Assembly: GCA_947089855.1 (NCBI GenBank)
Contig: CAMUML010000022.1
Span: forward strand, 1-61,131
Origin: an uncultured Eubacterium sp.
GTDB taxonomy: Bacteria; Bacillota; Clostridia; Lachnospirales; Lachnospiraceae
Direction: 5' to 3'
Length of the DNA stretch: 61,131 nucleotides
The number at the start of each line of letters is the position of its first letter. Position 1 is the first letter of the stretch. The position numbers and the translations under genes are program-made. A model generated the notes under the pieces. It searched no databases, had not been told where the DNA came from, and saw only the letters and a program-made list of their open reading frames with translations. This document shows positions 36,805 to 45,601 of this stretch, one piece after another.

Positions 36805-37821
36805 TTAAAAACTGTGTGTGGTATTGATACGTATATCTGGGGAACAAGTTATCTTATTTTTATTTTCATTTAAATAAGCTCCCCAAAATCCAAAAGACGA
36901 ATTAGTAACCACCGCGTGCCTGCACTGTGCCATCAGCTGCATATCACGGAAACTATCAGGCCCTTGGTTCCCCGATACAAATACCATCCGGTCCCGGTGC
37001 CTGTCCAGCCCAAAAACATTCAAATTACTTTTTACCCAGGCTGCACTCTGCGGGTCGCAAAAAAAATAAAAAACCGGGCGTTCCAGCTTCTTTTTCAAAA
37101 AAGACACTGCCCGCTTAAAATAACCGTATTTATAATAATGGCCATTTGCAGACAGCATATCGCCCCTTCTTACATGGACAGCCACGCTGTTGCTTTTTTT
37201 GATTTCCTTTAGCATCCTGCGGTTATAGCCATCTGTAATCTTTGGGAATGTAAATGCTTCCCGAAGCTGCTGATCGATCCTTTCAATCCCCCGCTTCTTA
37301 TAACAAAACTGCAGGGTATGCCCCGTATACTCATCCCGGCTGCTGCTTTGGTACATTTCCCGCGCAGTTACCACCTGGCTTTCAAATAGTTGAAACAAAT
37401 ACCGCTTCAGGGTATATCCTGCCAGCGTCTTGGCAAATGCGCCTGTCCGCCACTGGCGCTGCCCTTGATGCGGCCTGGAATAGACATTGTGCAATACCAG
37501 CCCTTCCCGGCGAAACGCCTCACATACCGTATCCGAATATCTCCAGTTATCCTCCCAAAACGCACTGGCTTCTACATATTCCAGTATCCGTTTCCACTGG
37601 TTGTGGGAAAACAGCTGTTGTACATTGGGCGCATGGATGCCAAACACCCGGTCCAATTCATACCCATTCCACATGCATACTTTGCTGCAGGCCCCTTGGA
37701 TGCCATAAAGGATGGTTTCTATATAGAGGGTTTCCTTCGGATTGGAAACCTGTTCTGCCAGCAGGTCACAATAATCTAACATCTGGTTCCCAAGCCCCGA
37801 CTCGATATGCATCACTTTCAT
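36805..37821 (-). CDS. GT11-like alpha-1,2-fucosyltransferase
   Basis: N-terminal ESGLGNQMLDYC matches the GLGNQ motif, and SVAVHVRRGDM is the HxRRxD donor-binding motif of GT11 alpha-1,2-fucosyltransferases; TNSSFGFWGAYL is the third conserved region. The GDP-fucose pathway in the same operon supplies the donor. Host-like blood-group fucosylation is a possible consequence, but the acceptor is not known. The gene overlaps the polymerase gene at its 5' end by 56 bases. Confidence 0.85.
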   Translation of the reverse strand: MKVMHIESGLGNQMLDYCDLLAEQVSNPKETLYIETILYGIQGACSKVCMWNGYELDRVFGIHAPNVQQLFSHNQWKRILEYVEASAFWEDNWRYSDTVCEAFRREGLVLHNVYSRPHQGQRQWRTGAFAKTLAGYTLKRYLFQLFESQVVTAREMYQSSSRDEYTGHTLQFCYKKRGIERIDQQLREAFTFPKITDGYNRRMLKEIKKSNSVAVHVRRGDMLSANGHYYKYGYFKRAVSFLKKKLERPVFYFFCDPQSAAWVKSNLNVFGLDRHRDRMVFVSGNQGPDSFRDMQLMAQCRHAVVTNSSFGFWGAYLNENKNKITCSPDIRINTTHSF

Positions 37822-38983
37822 CCGCCTTTTCCTGCCCCTTCTGATCTAACAGGACAAGCAGCAGCATGGCAAAAAAGTAGTAGGAGTTAAGCAGCATCGT
37901 ATCCCCTAGCGTTTCTACAATTGTCATAACTGCAAATGCCTGGCCAATAGATCCTTTTTTCAAAACTTTTCCCCGGTATACCCCAAAATACAAACACATC
38001 CCGACAATGCCATACCGGAAGATAATCATACAAAATGTATTGATAAAAAACTGCCCGCTTCCCAATGCCGCCAGCTCCCTGACAAGAGAACCAGCCGGAT
38101 ACGCCCCTGTATTTAGCATCACAAAATCATAAGGCCGGTTATACAGCAGGCCAAATATCCAATCCACCGGTTCCATATACCGGATTAATTCAAATCCCAA
38201 AAACACCCGTACATTTGTTGAACCTCCGCCAGCCAACGTATCCTGGATCTTTGCAACCGCATCTACAGAAAACTGCCACTGCAAAAGCACTGCCCCCATA
38301 ACCGCCATCAAAACGGCAACAACCACCTTATGCTGTATTTTTACATCCCCAAACAGGAACTGCACCAGCCACAACACCCCGGCCAATACCACACCCATTG
38401 TAGAAGTTGAAAGGACGACTGTAACAGTCGCAAGCAAAGACCACTTATAATGTTTCTTATATAAAGAATAAAATAACAACGGCAGCATAGCCTGGGCAAG
38501 CGCGGCTGGTTCACTGAAAAATGACCGGGGCCGGTTCAGCCAGTTTTCATTGGAAAACTCATATCCGGGTATTATGGAAATCCCCTTCGCAGGCTGGTTG
38601 CATACATAGATCAAAAACAAATGGTAAACAAGCCCCGCAGTATAAAAAAGCCCAGATACTTTTAGCCCTTTATAAAACTTTTCCCTATCAAACCTCCTGG
38701 TAGCCAGCACAAGGAACAGGCAGATATAAGCCGCCATCACAACCAGCTTGTGGAAGCTTTCACTCCTGTTTGACTGTCCGAATCCCACGATTAGCAGTTC
38801 TTTTGCCAACACATAGAAAAAAAAAGCCAGAAACGGATAAAGCGCCTTTGGAACCTTTACCCTATATCCCCGTCCTATTAACGTCAATACCGCAAAAATA
38901 CCCATTGCTACAAAATCTAAACTAACGCTATGAAAACTGTACCCGGAAAGCATCGGAAAAAACGGTATTATATACTCAAACAT
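37766..38983 (-). CDS. wzy: Wzy-type polymerase of locus B
   Basis: A 405-residue membrane protein with about 10 hydrophobic segments and a large external loop near the middle, in a locus with Wzx and Wzz-like proteins. Polymerases have little sequence conservation, so topology and context support this. It would polymerise the locus B repeat units. The C-terminus overlaps the fucosyltransferase start by 56 bases, an unusually long overlap for two full-length genes. Confidence 0.75.
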   Translation of the reverse strand: MFEYIIPFFPMLSGYSFHSVSLDFVAMGIFAVLTLIGRGYRVKVPKALYPFLAFFFYVLAKELLIVGFGQSNRSESFHKLVVMAAYICLFLVLATRRFDREKFYKGLKVSGLFYTAGLVYHLFLIYVCNQPAKGISIIPGYEFSNENWLNRPRSFFSEPAALAQAMLPLLFYSLYKKHYKWSLLATVTVVLSTSTMGVVLAGVLWLVQFLFGDVKIQHKVVVAVLMAVMGAVLLQWQFSVDAVAKIQDTLAGGGSTNVRVFLGFELIRYMEPVDWIFGLLYNRPYDFVMLNTGAYPAGSLVRELAALGSGQFFINTFCMIIFRYGIVGMCLYFGVYRGKVLKKGSIGQAFAVMTIVETLGDTMLLNSYYFFAMLLLVLLDQKGQEKADESDAYRVGAWEPDVRLL

Positions 38984-39004
38984 CAGCCCCTATCCGTCCT
39001 CCCC

Positions 39005-40309
39005 TTATATCAAATTTATTACATCCTGCAACGGTAGCCTGGCACCATCCTTTCGGCAGGATGCCAATACTTGATGATACCGCAAAGCCATTTCCTTCCT
39101 TGAAAACTTCAAAGCCATTTCTTTGATAACCCCACGGTCCCAATCCTTTTCCATCGCAGCAAGCAGCCCCTCTGCCAACGCAGCGTCGCTCCTTTGCGCA
39201 ACCATAACCATAGATTCCCGGCCCCCAATATCTGCTACCGCATCCAGGTCAGAAAAAGCCACCGCCGGCAAGCCGAAGGCATACCCTTCCACCACAGGAA
39301 GCCCAAACCCTTCATCGACGCTTGCCATTACCGTATAATCAGCGATCCGATAGTAATTTACCAATTCATCATGGCCAATATTGCCACAGGCAAACAGGTT
39401 TTGGCCCAGTCCATGCTTTTTAATATATTCCCTTAGTTCTTGTTCCTTTGGGCCGCTTCCGGCAAATAATACCTTAACCTTGTTTCTGGCAGGCCCATCC
39501 AGCAACCGGTAGGCACGGGCTACCTGGATCTGGTTTTTTCTGCTGGATATAGATCCTACACACAGAAACGTTTGAGAATCTGCGTCTATCCCAAACTTCT
39601 TTTTTATGAGGCGCTGTTTATTCTCATCCAGCTTTTTCATATCCAGCCCGCAGGAATTAAATACTACCGTAATATTATCCCCTTTGATATGCAAATGTTT
39701 TGTAATCCGCTTTTTAATACCAGAACTGACCGTAGTTACTGGAACCCCATACCGGCTTGCCAAGCGGAAAAACGCCCCTTCCATCTCCCTTTGCTTTTCA
39801 TCCACCATACCAGGGCCCAGGAACGTGGCAAGCCCATGATTGGATACTACAAACGGCTTCCCGCATGTTACCGCTGCGATCAGAAACGGAATGGTATAAA
39901 ATCCGATGGATTGGATATGGACCACATCCGGATCCACTTTTTTTACTATTTTTAGCACATACCCAGTGTTTAAAAAGTAATACAAAACCTTTAGTTTCGC
40001 TGTCCATCCTGCATCATAGCCTTTTAACGCCTTGATGCCAGTCCATACATCTTTGGCCCTTGCATGCAAAAGCACATCAGCCCATCTTTTCGCGGGTACC
40101 GCAATACCGTTTATTTTAAATCCACTGGTAATGGCTGACTGTGTTATTAAATAAACCTGGTCCCCAAAACGGGCCAACGCCCGGCAAGTATCGGATACTG
40201 CATAGGCAAACCCGCTGTTATTTTTTTCAAACCCTTTTTTGCCCCGAAAGTAGGCATACGGGGATAATACCAATACTCTCAAACCTGCCCCTTTTCCAGC
40301 CTTTCCCAT
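39005..40309 (-). CDS. GT4-family glycosyltransferase
   Basis: A GT-B enzyme with a nucleotide-sugar site region SVDEGFGLPVVEGYAFGLP (E-x7-E) and a SISSRKNQIQVARAYRLL helix, characteristic of GT4. The open frame extends to 40429 and overlaps the GNAT, but ATG 40309 with GGGATTGGAT upstream leaves a 16-base gap and gives the normal start (434 residues). ATG 40342 is a less likely alternative. Sugar specificity unknown. Confidence 0.85.
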   Translation of the reverse strand: MGKAGKGAGLRVLVLSPYAYFRGKKGFEKNNSGFAYAVSDTCRALARFGDQVYLITQSAITSGFKINGIAVPAKRWADVLLHARAKDVWTGIKALKGYDAGWTAKLKVLYYFLNTGYVLKIVKKVDPDVVHIQSIGFYTIPFLIAAVTCGKPFVVSNHGLATFLGPGMVDEKQREMEGAFFRLASRYGVPVTTVSSGIKKRITKHLHIKGDNITVVFNSCGLDMKKLDENKQRLIKKKFGIDADSQTFLCVGSISSRKNQIQVARAYRLLDGPARNKVKVLFAGSGPKEQELREYIKKHGLGQNLFACGNIGHDELVNYYRIADYTVMASVDEGFGLPVVEGYAFGLPAVAFSDLDAVADIGGRESMVMVAQRSDAALAEGLLAAMEKDWDRGVIKEMALKFSRKEMALRYHQVLASCRKDGARLPLQDVINLI

Positions 40310-40325
40310 ATCCAATCCCACACAT

Positions 40326-40823
40326 TCAAAAACGCCTTTCATAAATCCGGAAATTCCCCTCGCACCGCTGGTAGCAAAACCCCAGATGTTCTGCAAAAGA
40401 AACCGAACGTAAATTGTCCCTGTGTACACGGATCAGGCAGCAGCCTGCCTGCCAGCAGCCTGCCGCCCAATGGACCACTGCCTGTACGGCTTCCTTGGTA
40501 TAGCCTTTCCCCTGCCAGCCTTCTACGGTCAAATACCCTAATTCTACCTGGCCGCCTGCTAGCTTTGTAGCATTGTATAGGCCAACCACGCTTCCGGATG
40601 TATCATGTATTGCAATCCAATCCATCCTTGTATCCGAACCTAAGTACTGGTTACGGAACCAATCCAGATGTTCCTTTTCCGTCAGTTTATGTGGGGATGT
40701 AAAATACCGGTATATATCCCGGTTGGAACGGATAGCCACAATGGTACCCGTATCCGAGCCATCAATCCCCCTTAGCCACAACCGCTCCGTTTTGATATGG
40801 GTTGTGCTGTAACGCTTATCCAT
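40326..40823 (-). CDS. GNAT N-acetyltransferase (RimJ/RimL-like)
   Basis: The acetyl-CoA site is LTVEGWQGKGYTKEAVQAV, and the fold ends with SFAEHLGFCYQ, the typical GNAT C-terminus. The 165-residue length is normal. It follows the PseI gene with an 8-base overlap. It may provide the PseH-type N-acetylation of the 4-amino sugar or another amino sugar of the repeat; locus B has a second GNAT at 41975 and I cannot assign the roles. Confidence 0.78.
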   Translation of the reverse strand: MDKRYSTTHIKTERLWLRGIDGSDTGTIVAIRSNRDIYRYFTSPHKLTEKEHLDWFRNQYLGSDTRMDWIAIHDTSGSVVGLYNATKLAGGQVELGYLTVEGWQGKGYTKEAVQAVVHWAAGCWQAGCCLIRVHRDNLRSVSFAEHLGFCYQRCEGNFRIYERRF

Positions 40824-41859
40824 AATTGCCTGCCATCTCCTCCGTAACCGGTTCCCCCCTGGTGAATCCCCTAGTACATACTTGCCCTAGGAGCTTTTGG
40901 TAATGCTTCGGTTTTGCACCGTACCCTGGACGGATCACTTTAATATTGTCCCTGGTAAAAACCTCGCCAGCCTGTATATCCTTTACTGCAAAAATACTCC
41001 TGCGCAGCGCCATCGACGCCCGTTCGCCGTCCGTCAGCGTATAGTCAGGGCCTGCTGCTACTTTTTTTGCATTTTTTACGTCTTTTACCATTTGGGCAAA
41101 TTCCTGCATAGGCATACTAAATCCGCTATCGGCGCTTTCCACCCCATCCAGCTTTACATGCTTTTCTATTATACAGGCCCCCAGTACAGCAGCGGCAACT
41201 GGCGCCAGGCTCCCCGGGCTGTGGTCCGATAAACCGACCGGCAGCTGGAACCGCTTTTTCATATCCGGTATATTCCCCAAATGCATATCTTCCCAGGCTG
41301 ACGGATATTCGCTGCAGCATTTTAAAAGCGCGATATTTTCATTCCCAGCTTTTTTACACGCATCAATGGCATCCTGGATTTCCGCAATGCTCCCCATGCC
41401 AGTAGACAGGATCATAGGCTTGCCTTTGGACGCCGCATATTGGATAAGCTCCAGATCGACCAGTTCAAAGCTGGCAATTTTATATGCCTTCGTCCCCAGG
41501 CTTTCTAAAAAATCAACGGCATCCTGGTCAAACGGGGTAGATAAGAAATCAATTCCATATCTGCTGCACGCCTCTTTCACTGCCCCTTGCCATTCATAAG
41601 GCATCCCGGCATCTTGGTAAAGGCTGTAAAGCCTGCGGCCGTCCCATAGGCCGCCTCGGATACGGAAATATTCATTGCCGCAGTCAATGGTAAGGCTGTC
41701 TGCCGTATAGGTTTGTACTTTTAAACAGTCCGCCCCTGCCAAGGCCGCCTGCCTTACGATTTCAAGCGCATGTTCCAGGCTCCCGCCATGATTTGCACTC
41801 ATTTCTGCGATTATATATACTTCATCATTTTCTATTTTGTTATACAAACGAAACATCAT
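40816..41859 (-). CDS. pseI: Pseudaminic acid synthase-like (PseI family)
   Basis: A NeuB-family synthase with IIAEMSANHGGS, FLSTPFDQDAVDF, VGLSDHSPGS and IEKHVKLDGVESADSGFSM, the last being a signature closer to PseI than to NeuB. A SAF domain (RRSIFAVKDIQAGE onwards) ends the protein. It condenses phosphoenolpyruvate with a 2,4-diacetamido-trideoxyhexose. Its 347 residues are usual. Neighbours PseB, PseC and the SpsF-like gene support a pseudaminate-type product. There are 107 bases between the GNAT stop (41975) and the ATG. Confidence 0.9.
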   Translation of the reverse strand: MMFRLYNKIENDEVYIIAEMSANHGGSLEHALEIVRQAALAGADCLKVQTYTADSLTIDCGNEYFRIRGGLWDGRRLYSLYQDAGMPYEWQGAVKEACSRYGIDFLSTPFDQDAVDFLESLGTKAYKIASFELVDLELIQYAASKGKPMILSTGMGSIAEIQDAIDACKKAGNENIALLKCCSEYPSAWEDMHLGNIPDMKKRFQLPVGLSDHSPGSLAPVAAAVLGACIIEKHVKLDGVESADSGFSMPMQEFAQMVKDVKNAKKVAAGPDYTLTDGERASMALRRSIFAVKDIQAGEVFTRDNIKVIRPGYGAKPKHYQKLLGQVCTRGFTRGEPVTEEMAGNYG

Positions 41860-41966
41860 ATCTCCCTAGCTTTTTCCCGGAACGTCTACGGGTTAAAACG
41901 GTACGTTATCATATTACAGTGAATGGTTTTATGTTTCCCTGCCTCCCCTTAAAAACAATGCTTTTA

Positions 41967-41975
41967 CCCCCCCCC
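41967..41975 (-). repeat. Homopolymer C9 after the GNAT stop codon
   Basis: Nine C on the plus strand directly downstream of the GNAT stop (complement of CTA at 41975-41977), in the GNAT-PseI gap. It cannot alter the GNAT protein by slippage but could affect spacing or translation of the next gene. Confidence 0.9.
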
Positions 41976-42529
41976 TAACCTTTTTGCATTTCCCATCTGC
42001 TGCGCATCAGGGCGTACCGGTAGACATCGATATACCTGCCGCAGAAAAATACCTGCCCGCGGAACACACCTTCCCTTTGGAAATGGTTCTTTTCCAAAAC
42101 ACGCAGGCTCCCCTGTGCCAGTTCATACGTCCCGGCTTCCAGCCGGTTCAGTCCAAGCTCCATAAAACCGTACCCGCAGGCAAGCCCAACCGCTTCTGTT
42201 GCAAACCCTTTCCCCCAGCACCTCTTATCTCCGATAAAATAACTAAGGTCTGCATGGTGGTAATGCGGATGGATCTTCCCTATTTTTAAATTCCCGATAT
42301 GCCTGCCTGTCTCATTGCAGATAATGGCAAACAAAATGCTGTCCTTGCTTTCCCTCTGTTCCTGCACAAACTGTTTGATGCTGTCTAGATCCTGTCTGGA
42401 CCATTTGGTCTCCAAATACTGGTTTACCTGTGGGTCATTTAGCCATCTGGCATACGCAGGGCTGCAGTCGTCCAGCGTCAATTGCCGGAGGTACACTGCC
42501 CCCCCCCTAACAATTTTTCCAGTAACCAT
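41975..42529 (-). CDS. GNAT N-acetyltransferase with a 5' poly-G tract (PseH-like)
   Basis: A PseH/RimJ-type GNAT of 184 residues with KRCWGKGFATEAVGLAC at the acetyl-CoA site and a C-terminal FQREGVFRGQVFFCGRY. It probably acetylates the 4-amino group made by PseC. The open frame starts with a GTG at 42538, but ATG 42529 is more likely. A nine-G tract lies at codons 8-10 (42499-42507), so one-base slippage would turn the gene off early. It sits between the class III aminotransferase and PseI. Confidence 0.82.
   Translation of the reverse strand: MVTGKIVRGGAVYLRQLTLDDCSPAYARWLNDPQVNQYLETKWSRQDLDSIKQFVQEQRESKDSILFAIICNETGRHIGNLKIGKIHPHYHHADLSYFIGDKRCWGKGFATEAVGLACGYGFMELGLNRLEAGTYELAQGSLRVLEKNHFQREGVFRGQVFFCGRYIDVYRYALMRSRWEMQKG
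42499..42507 (-). repeat. Homopolymer C9 at the 5' end of the PseH-like gene
   Basis: Nine consecutive C on the plus strand, within the first ten codons of the gene starting at 42529. Strong position for a slipped-strand on/off switch. Confidence 0.9.
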
Positions 42530-42547
42530 ACCTACCACCGGTCCCCT

Positions 42548-43879
42548 TTAATTCAGCCTGCCAAACCCGCTATGGCAGACCGGGCCTTGCAGGTATGCCT
42601 CCACATTTTGGCCAGTCCGGATGATCTTTGCAATTAAGGCAAATACCTCCCCCACGCATTCTAAGTACCCATGAATCATTTCCACCGAATGGGCATAGGA
42701 AGCATAAAATGCATTAGACGCCAGATACCCGCGCTTTAACATTTCCTGCGTAAAAAATGTTTTATAGGCAAGGCTGTCTTGCGGGCCGACAATAGAAAAA
42801 TGGCTTAACGGCCGGATACCTCCGATTTCAATTTCCAGCCTATTTGCCGCCGCTTTTTCCTTCCACCCGCTTTGGACCATGCCGCCATAGGCATCCAGCT
42901 TTTCCCAAACCTTGTATTTTTCATATAATTCTATATTTTTTAACGTTGCGGCAAATGCAGCCCGTTCCGTATAGAAGGTGCTGCTGATAAATGTCCCTTG
43001 GGATGCCTCCATCACTTCTTTCCTGCCCACAACTGCCGATAATGGATAGCCATTTGTCATCCCTTTTGCAAACACCGCAATATCCGGCTCAACCCCTAGC
43101 ACCTTATGGCTGCCGCCGGTGCATAGGCGGAACCCGGCCGTAATTTCATCAAAGATTAGGACCACCCCTGCTTTATCCGCTGCATCCCGTATTTTTTCCA
43201 AAAACCCATCCTTTGGATAGTCATTGCGGACAGGCTCCATTACTACTGCCGCAACCTTGCCTGCCTGCTTTTCCATTAATCCATAAAACCCTTCGATGTC
43301 ATTATAATGGAACGGCAGGCTCGTCCCTGCAAGCTGCTGCGGCACGCCAAGTGGCTCCAGCCCCGCAATATGCTGCCCATCCAACGCATTTTTATTTGAA
43401 AGGTTGGCCGATAAATACCAGTCGTGCCATCCGTGGTACCCGCAAAATACAATAACATCCTTTTTTGTATATGCCCGGGCAATCCGGCAGGCCATTGCCA
43501 TTGCTTCCCCGCCAGCTTTTGCATACCGCACGCCCCCAGCCCACGGATGCAGCTTAATCAGCTTTTTGGCCAAATAAACCTCCTCCGGTGCATTCAGGGT
43601 ACACATGCATCCGCTGTCAATGGCGCCTTTTGCCGCAGAATCCACTTCTTCATTTGCATATCCAAGGACATTTGCACCAATGCCCATATAGCTGGCATCG
43701 ACGTATTCCCTGCCGTCCATATCCCATACCCTAGCGCCTTTTGCTTTTGCATAATAAGCAGGCCACAAATCCGGCAGGAACATCTCCGGCCGTTTGCTAA
43801 GGAGCTGTGTACCGCCAGGTATCACGCCCTTCGCTTCCTGGTACAGCCTCTGCCCTGCCCCAATTTCAATCTTATCCAT
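42548..43879 (-). CDS. Class III PLP aminotransferase (glutamate-1-semialdehyde-mutase-like)
   Basis: A class III aminotransferase of 443 residues, with the cofactor aspartate in LIFDEITAGFRL and the PLP lysine in FAKGMTNGYP. It is only distantly similar to the locus A member at 10040 but occupies the same kind of place, beside the CMP-sugar synthetase. No known step of the classical pseudaminate route needs it. It may add an amino group on the side chain of the nonulosonate or act on a precursor; this is inference. Its start overlaps the synthetase gene by 8 bases. Confidence 0.82.
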   Translation of the reverse strand: MDKIEIGAGQRLYQEAKGVIPGGTQLLSKRPEMFLPDLWPAYYAKAKGARVWDMDGREYVDASYMGIGANVLGYANEEVDSAAKGAIDSGCMCTLNAPEEVYLAKKLIKLHPWAGGVRYAKAGGEAMAMACRIARAYTKKDVIVFCGYHGWHDWYLSANLSNKNALDGQHIAGLEPLGVPQQLAGTSLPFHYNDIEGFYGLMEKQAGKVAAVVMEPVRNDYPKDGFLEKIRDAADKAGVVLIFDEITAGFRLCTGGSHKVLGVEPDIAVFAKGMTNGYPLSAVVGRKEVMEASQGTFISSTFYTERAAFAATLKNIELYEKYKVWEKLDAYGGMVQSGWKEKAAANRLEIEIGGIRPLSHFSIVGPQDSLAYKTFFTQEMLKRGYLASNAFYASYAHSVEMIHGYLECVGEVFALIAKIIRTGQNVEAYLQGPVCHSGFGRLN

Positions 43880-44648
43880 TTGTTTTTTGGTCCCCCTCTG
43901 CCGCTATTGACTGCTGCAATCCTTCATTTCGTTTGTATTTCTTGTTTAAATCCCTGACCTGCGGATGGGCATTTAAAAAATCCAGTATTTCCATATACCC
44001 AAAAACCTCTTTCTTTTCAAAATACAAAAAATGCGCATATATTTCCTCCACAACCGCAAAATCCTCCGGCCCGTCTACCGTCCACCTTTCGCCGCTAAAA
44101 TCCCCTATAGGCGAAGTAATATTTACTTGGCGGAAAAGTTCTGGATGATGGATCATATACTGTGTAACATGTTCCCTTTCATAAGCATGGTCAGCTTCCC
44201 GCCATGCCCGTTCCAAAGCGGAAAATTTGATAACCTCAAAATCCAGCCCATCTGCAAATGTAGGCACAATAGTGTTTGCACAATAGTCCGTATCATCTGC
44301 CATCTGTGAAATAGCATCATCCACCAGCCCCGCATCAATGCATGGGCAATCCCCGGTAACCCTTACAACATACCTGGGCATTAGTAGCCTTGCCGTCTGG
44401 TAAAAGCGGTCTAGCACATCCTCTTCCGACCCTACGCCTACCCGGACGCCAAGCCCGGCACAAAGCTGCAGGATTGGCAGGTTTGCCTTATCAATCGAAG
44501 TAACCACCATTACTTCATCCACCTTGTTACTTCTTTGTACACGTTCAATTACCCATTGCAGCTGCGGCTTGCCGCAAAGGTTTTTCATCACTTTATTCGG
44601 AAGCCTTGTGGAACCACACCGCGCCTGGATCATCACTAAATACTCCAT
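43872..44648 (-). CDS. SpsF/PseF-like nonulosonate cytidylyltransferase
   Basis: The N-terminal motif MIQARCGSTRLPNKVM is that of SpsF/PseF-type cytidylyltransferases, with VTGDCP at the metal site. It should activate the pseudaminate-like product to the CMP form. The open frame runs to 44717, but ATG 44648 (MEYLVMIQARC) gives the family N-terminus (258 residues). It lies between the aldo/keto reductase and the class III aminotransferase. PseF and SpsF are close relatives, so the exact subfamily is uncertain. Confidence 0.82.
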   Translation of the reverse strand: MEYLVMIQARCGSTRLPNKVMKNLCGKPQLQWVIERVQRSNKVDEVMVVTSIDKANLPILQLCAGLGVRVGVGSEEDVLDRFYQTARLLMPRYVVRVTGDCPCIDAGLVDDAISQMADDTDYCANTIVPTFADGLDFEVIKFSALERAWREADHAYEREHVTQYMIHHPELFRQVNITSPIGDFSGERWTVDGPEDFAVVEEIYAHFLYFEKKEVFGYMEILDFLNAHPQVRDLNKKYKRNEGLQQSIAAEGDQKTNG

Positions 44649-44704
44649 CTTTCTGCCCTGCCTATTTTTAATAGCTAAAACCACATTTTTTCCGCCGGAT
44701 CCTC

Positions 44705-45601
44705 CTATGGCTTCCACCGTGCCGGATTTACAAGCCTTTCTTCCACCGTTTCAAATTCCTTTTGGAATTCTTCTGCCATTTCATCTGGTATCCCTTCTGC
44801 CATTACCGCCCGATATTCTTTTAACTGCGCCAGGCTGTCTACTCCGAATACAATGTAGTCAATCCCCATATGTTTTTTGACATACCCAACTGCAGCCCTT
44901 AACGGCGGCTGCCCATATCTATTGCAGATCCTTAAAAAACGCTTAAGGTACCCTTGGGCAAACTGCACCTTCCCTGGCAGCGACTCTGCATCCATCAGCA
45001 AAAGCCCCTGCAGTAACGTACTCCTGGCATAAACTACAACCCCCTTTGCCTTCGCCTCCGCAAAAAAACCGCATTGGTCAAGGCGGTGGTCAAACACATT
45101 ATAAGGGACCTGGATTACTTCCAGCATATCATATTCCAAAGCTTTGCGCGCCTCATCCGGCGTATAGACAGACACCCCGACTTTTTCCGCAAGCCCAGCC
45201 TCCTTTACCTCATACAGTGCCCGGACCGCATCTTTATCGTAGACCATCCCTGCCTGGTGCAGTAAATAAGCCGCAAACCCCGCAAGCCCCAAGGCAGCAA
45301 GGCTTTCCTGCGCCTGGCGCCTTGCCAGCTTCCCCCACTGCCCTTTCCCTGCCTGGCCAAAAGCATCCGGCGCAAGTTTGGAAACCATACGTATTTCCTG
45401 CCTGGCCTGGGCATCCTGTTTTAGATAGCCCCCGACCACACACTCTGCCCTTCCATATGCGCTGGCACTGTCAAACGCATGGATGCCATGCGTTAACGCA
45501 TATTTTATTATCCCATACACTTGGCTGCTGGACGGCCTGCATGCCCCCTGCACGCCATAGTCCATCCCAAACTGTGCTGTCCCTAAACATAGCTCCATCA
45601 T
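44705..45601 (-). CDS. Aldo/keto reductase
   Basis: A TIM-barrel reductase with the N-terminal LCLGTAQFGMDYGVQG, the catalytic FDSASAYGRAE (Asp and Tyr) and the downstream strand AAYLLHQAGM. It uses NAD(P)H to reduce an aldehyde or ketone sugar. It is placed between PseC and the cytidylyltransferase, so the substrate is probably a nonulosonate intermediate or its precursor. 298 residues is a normal size. It starts 4 bases inside the PseC gene. Confidence 0.85.
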   Translation of the reverse strand: MMELCLGTAQFGMDYGVQGACRPSSSQVYGIIKYALTHGIHAFDSASAYGRAECVVGGYLKQDAQARQEIRMVSKLAPDAFGQAGKGQWGKLARRQAQESLAALGLAGFAAYLLHQAGMVYDKDAVRALYEVKEAGLAEKVGVSVYTPDEARKALEYDMLEVIQVPYNVFDHRLDQCGFFAEAKAKGVVVYARSTLLQGLLLMDAESLPGKVQFAQGYLKRFLRICNRYGQPPLRAAVGYVKKHMGIDYIVFGVDSLAQLKEYRAVMAEGIPDEMAEEFQKEFETVEERLVNPARWKP

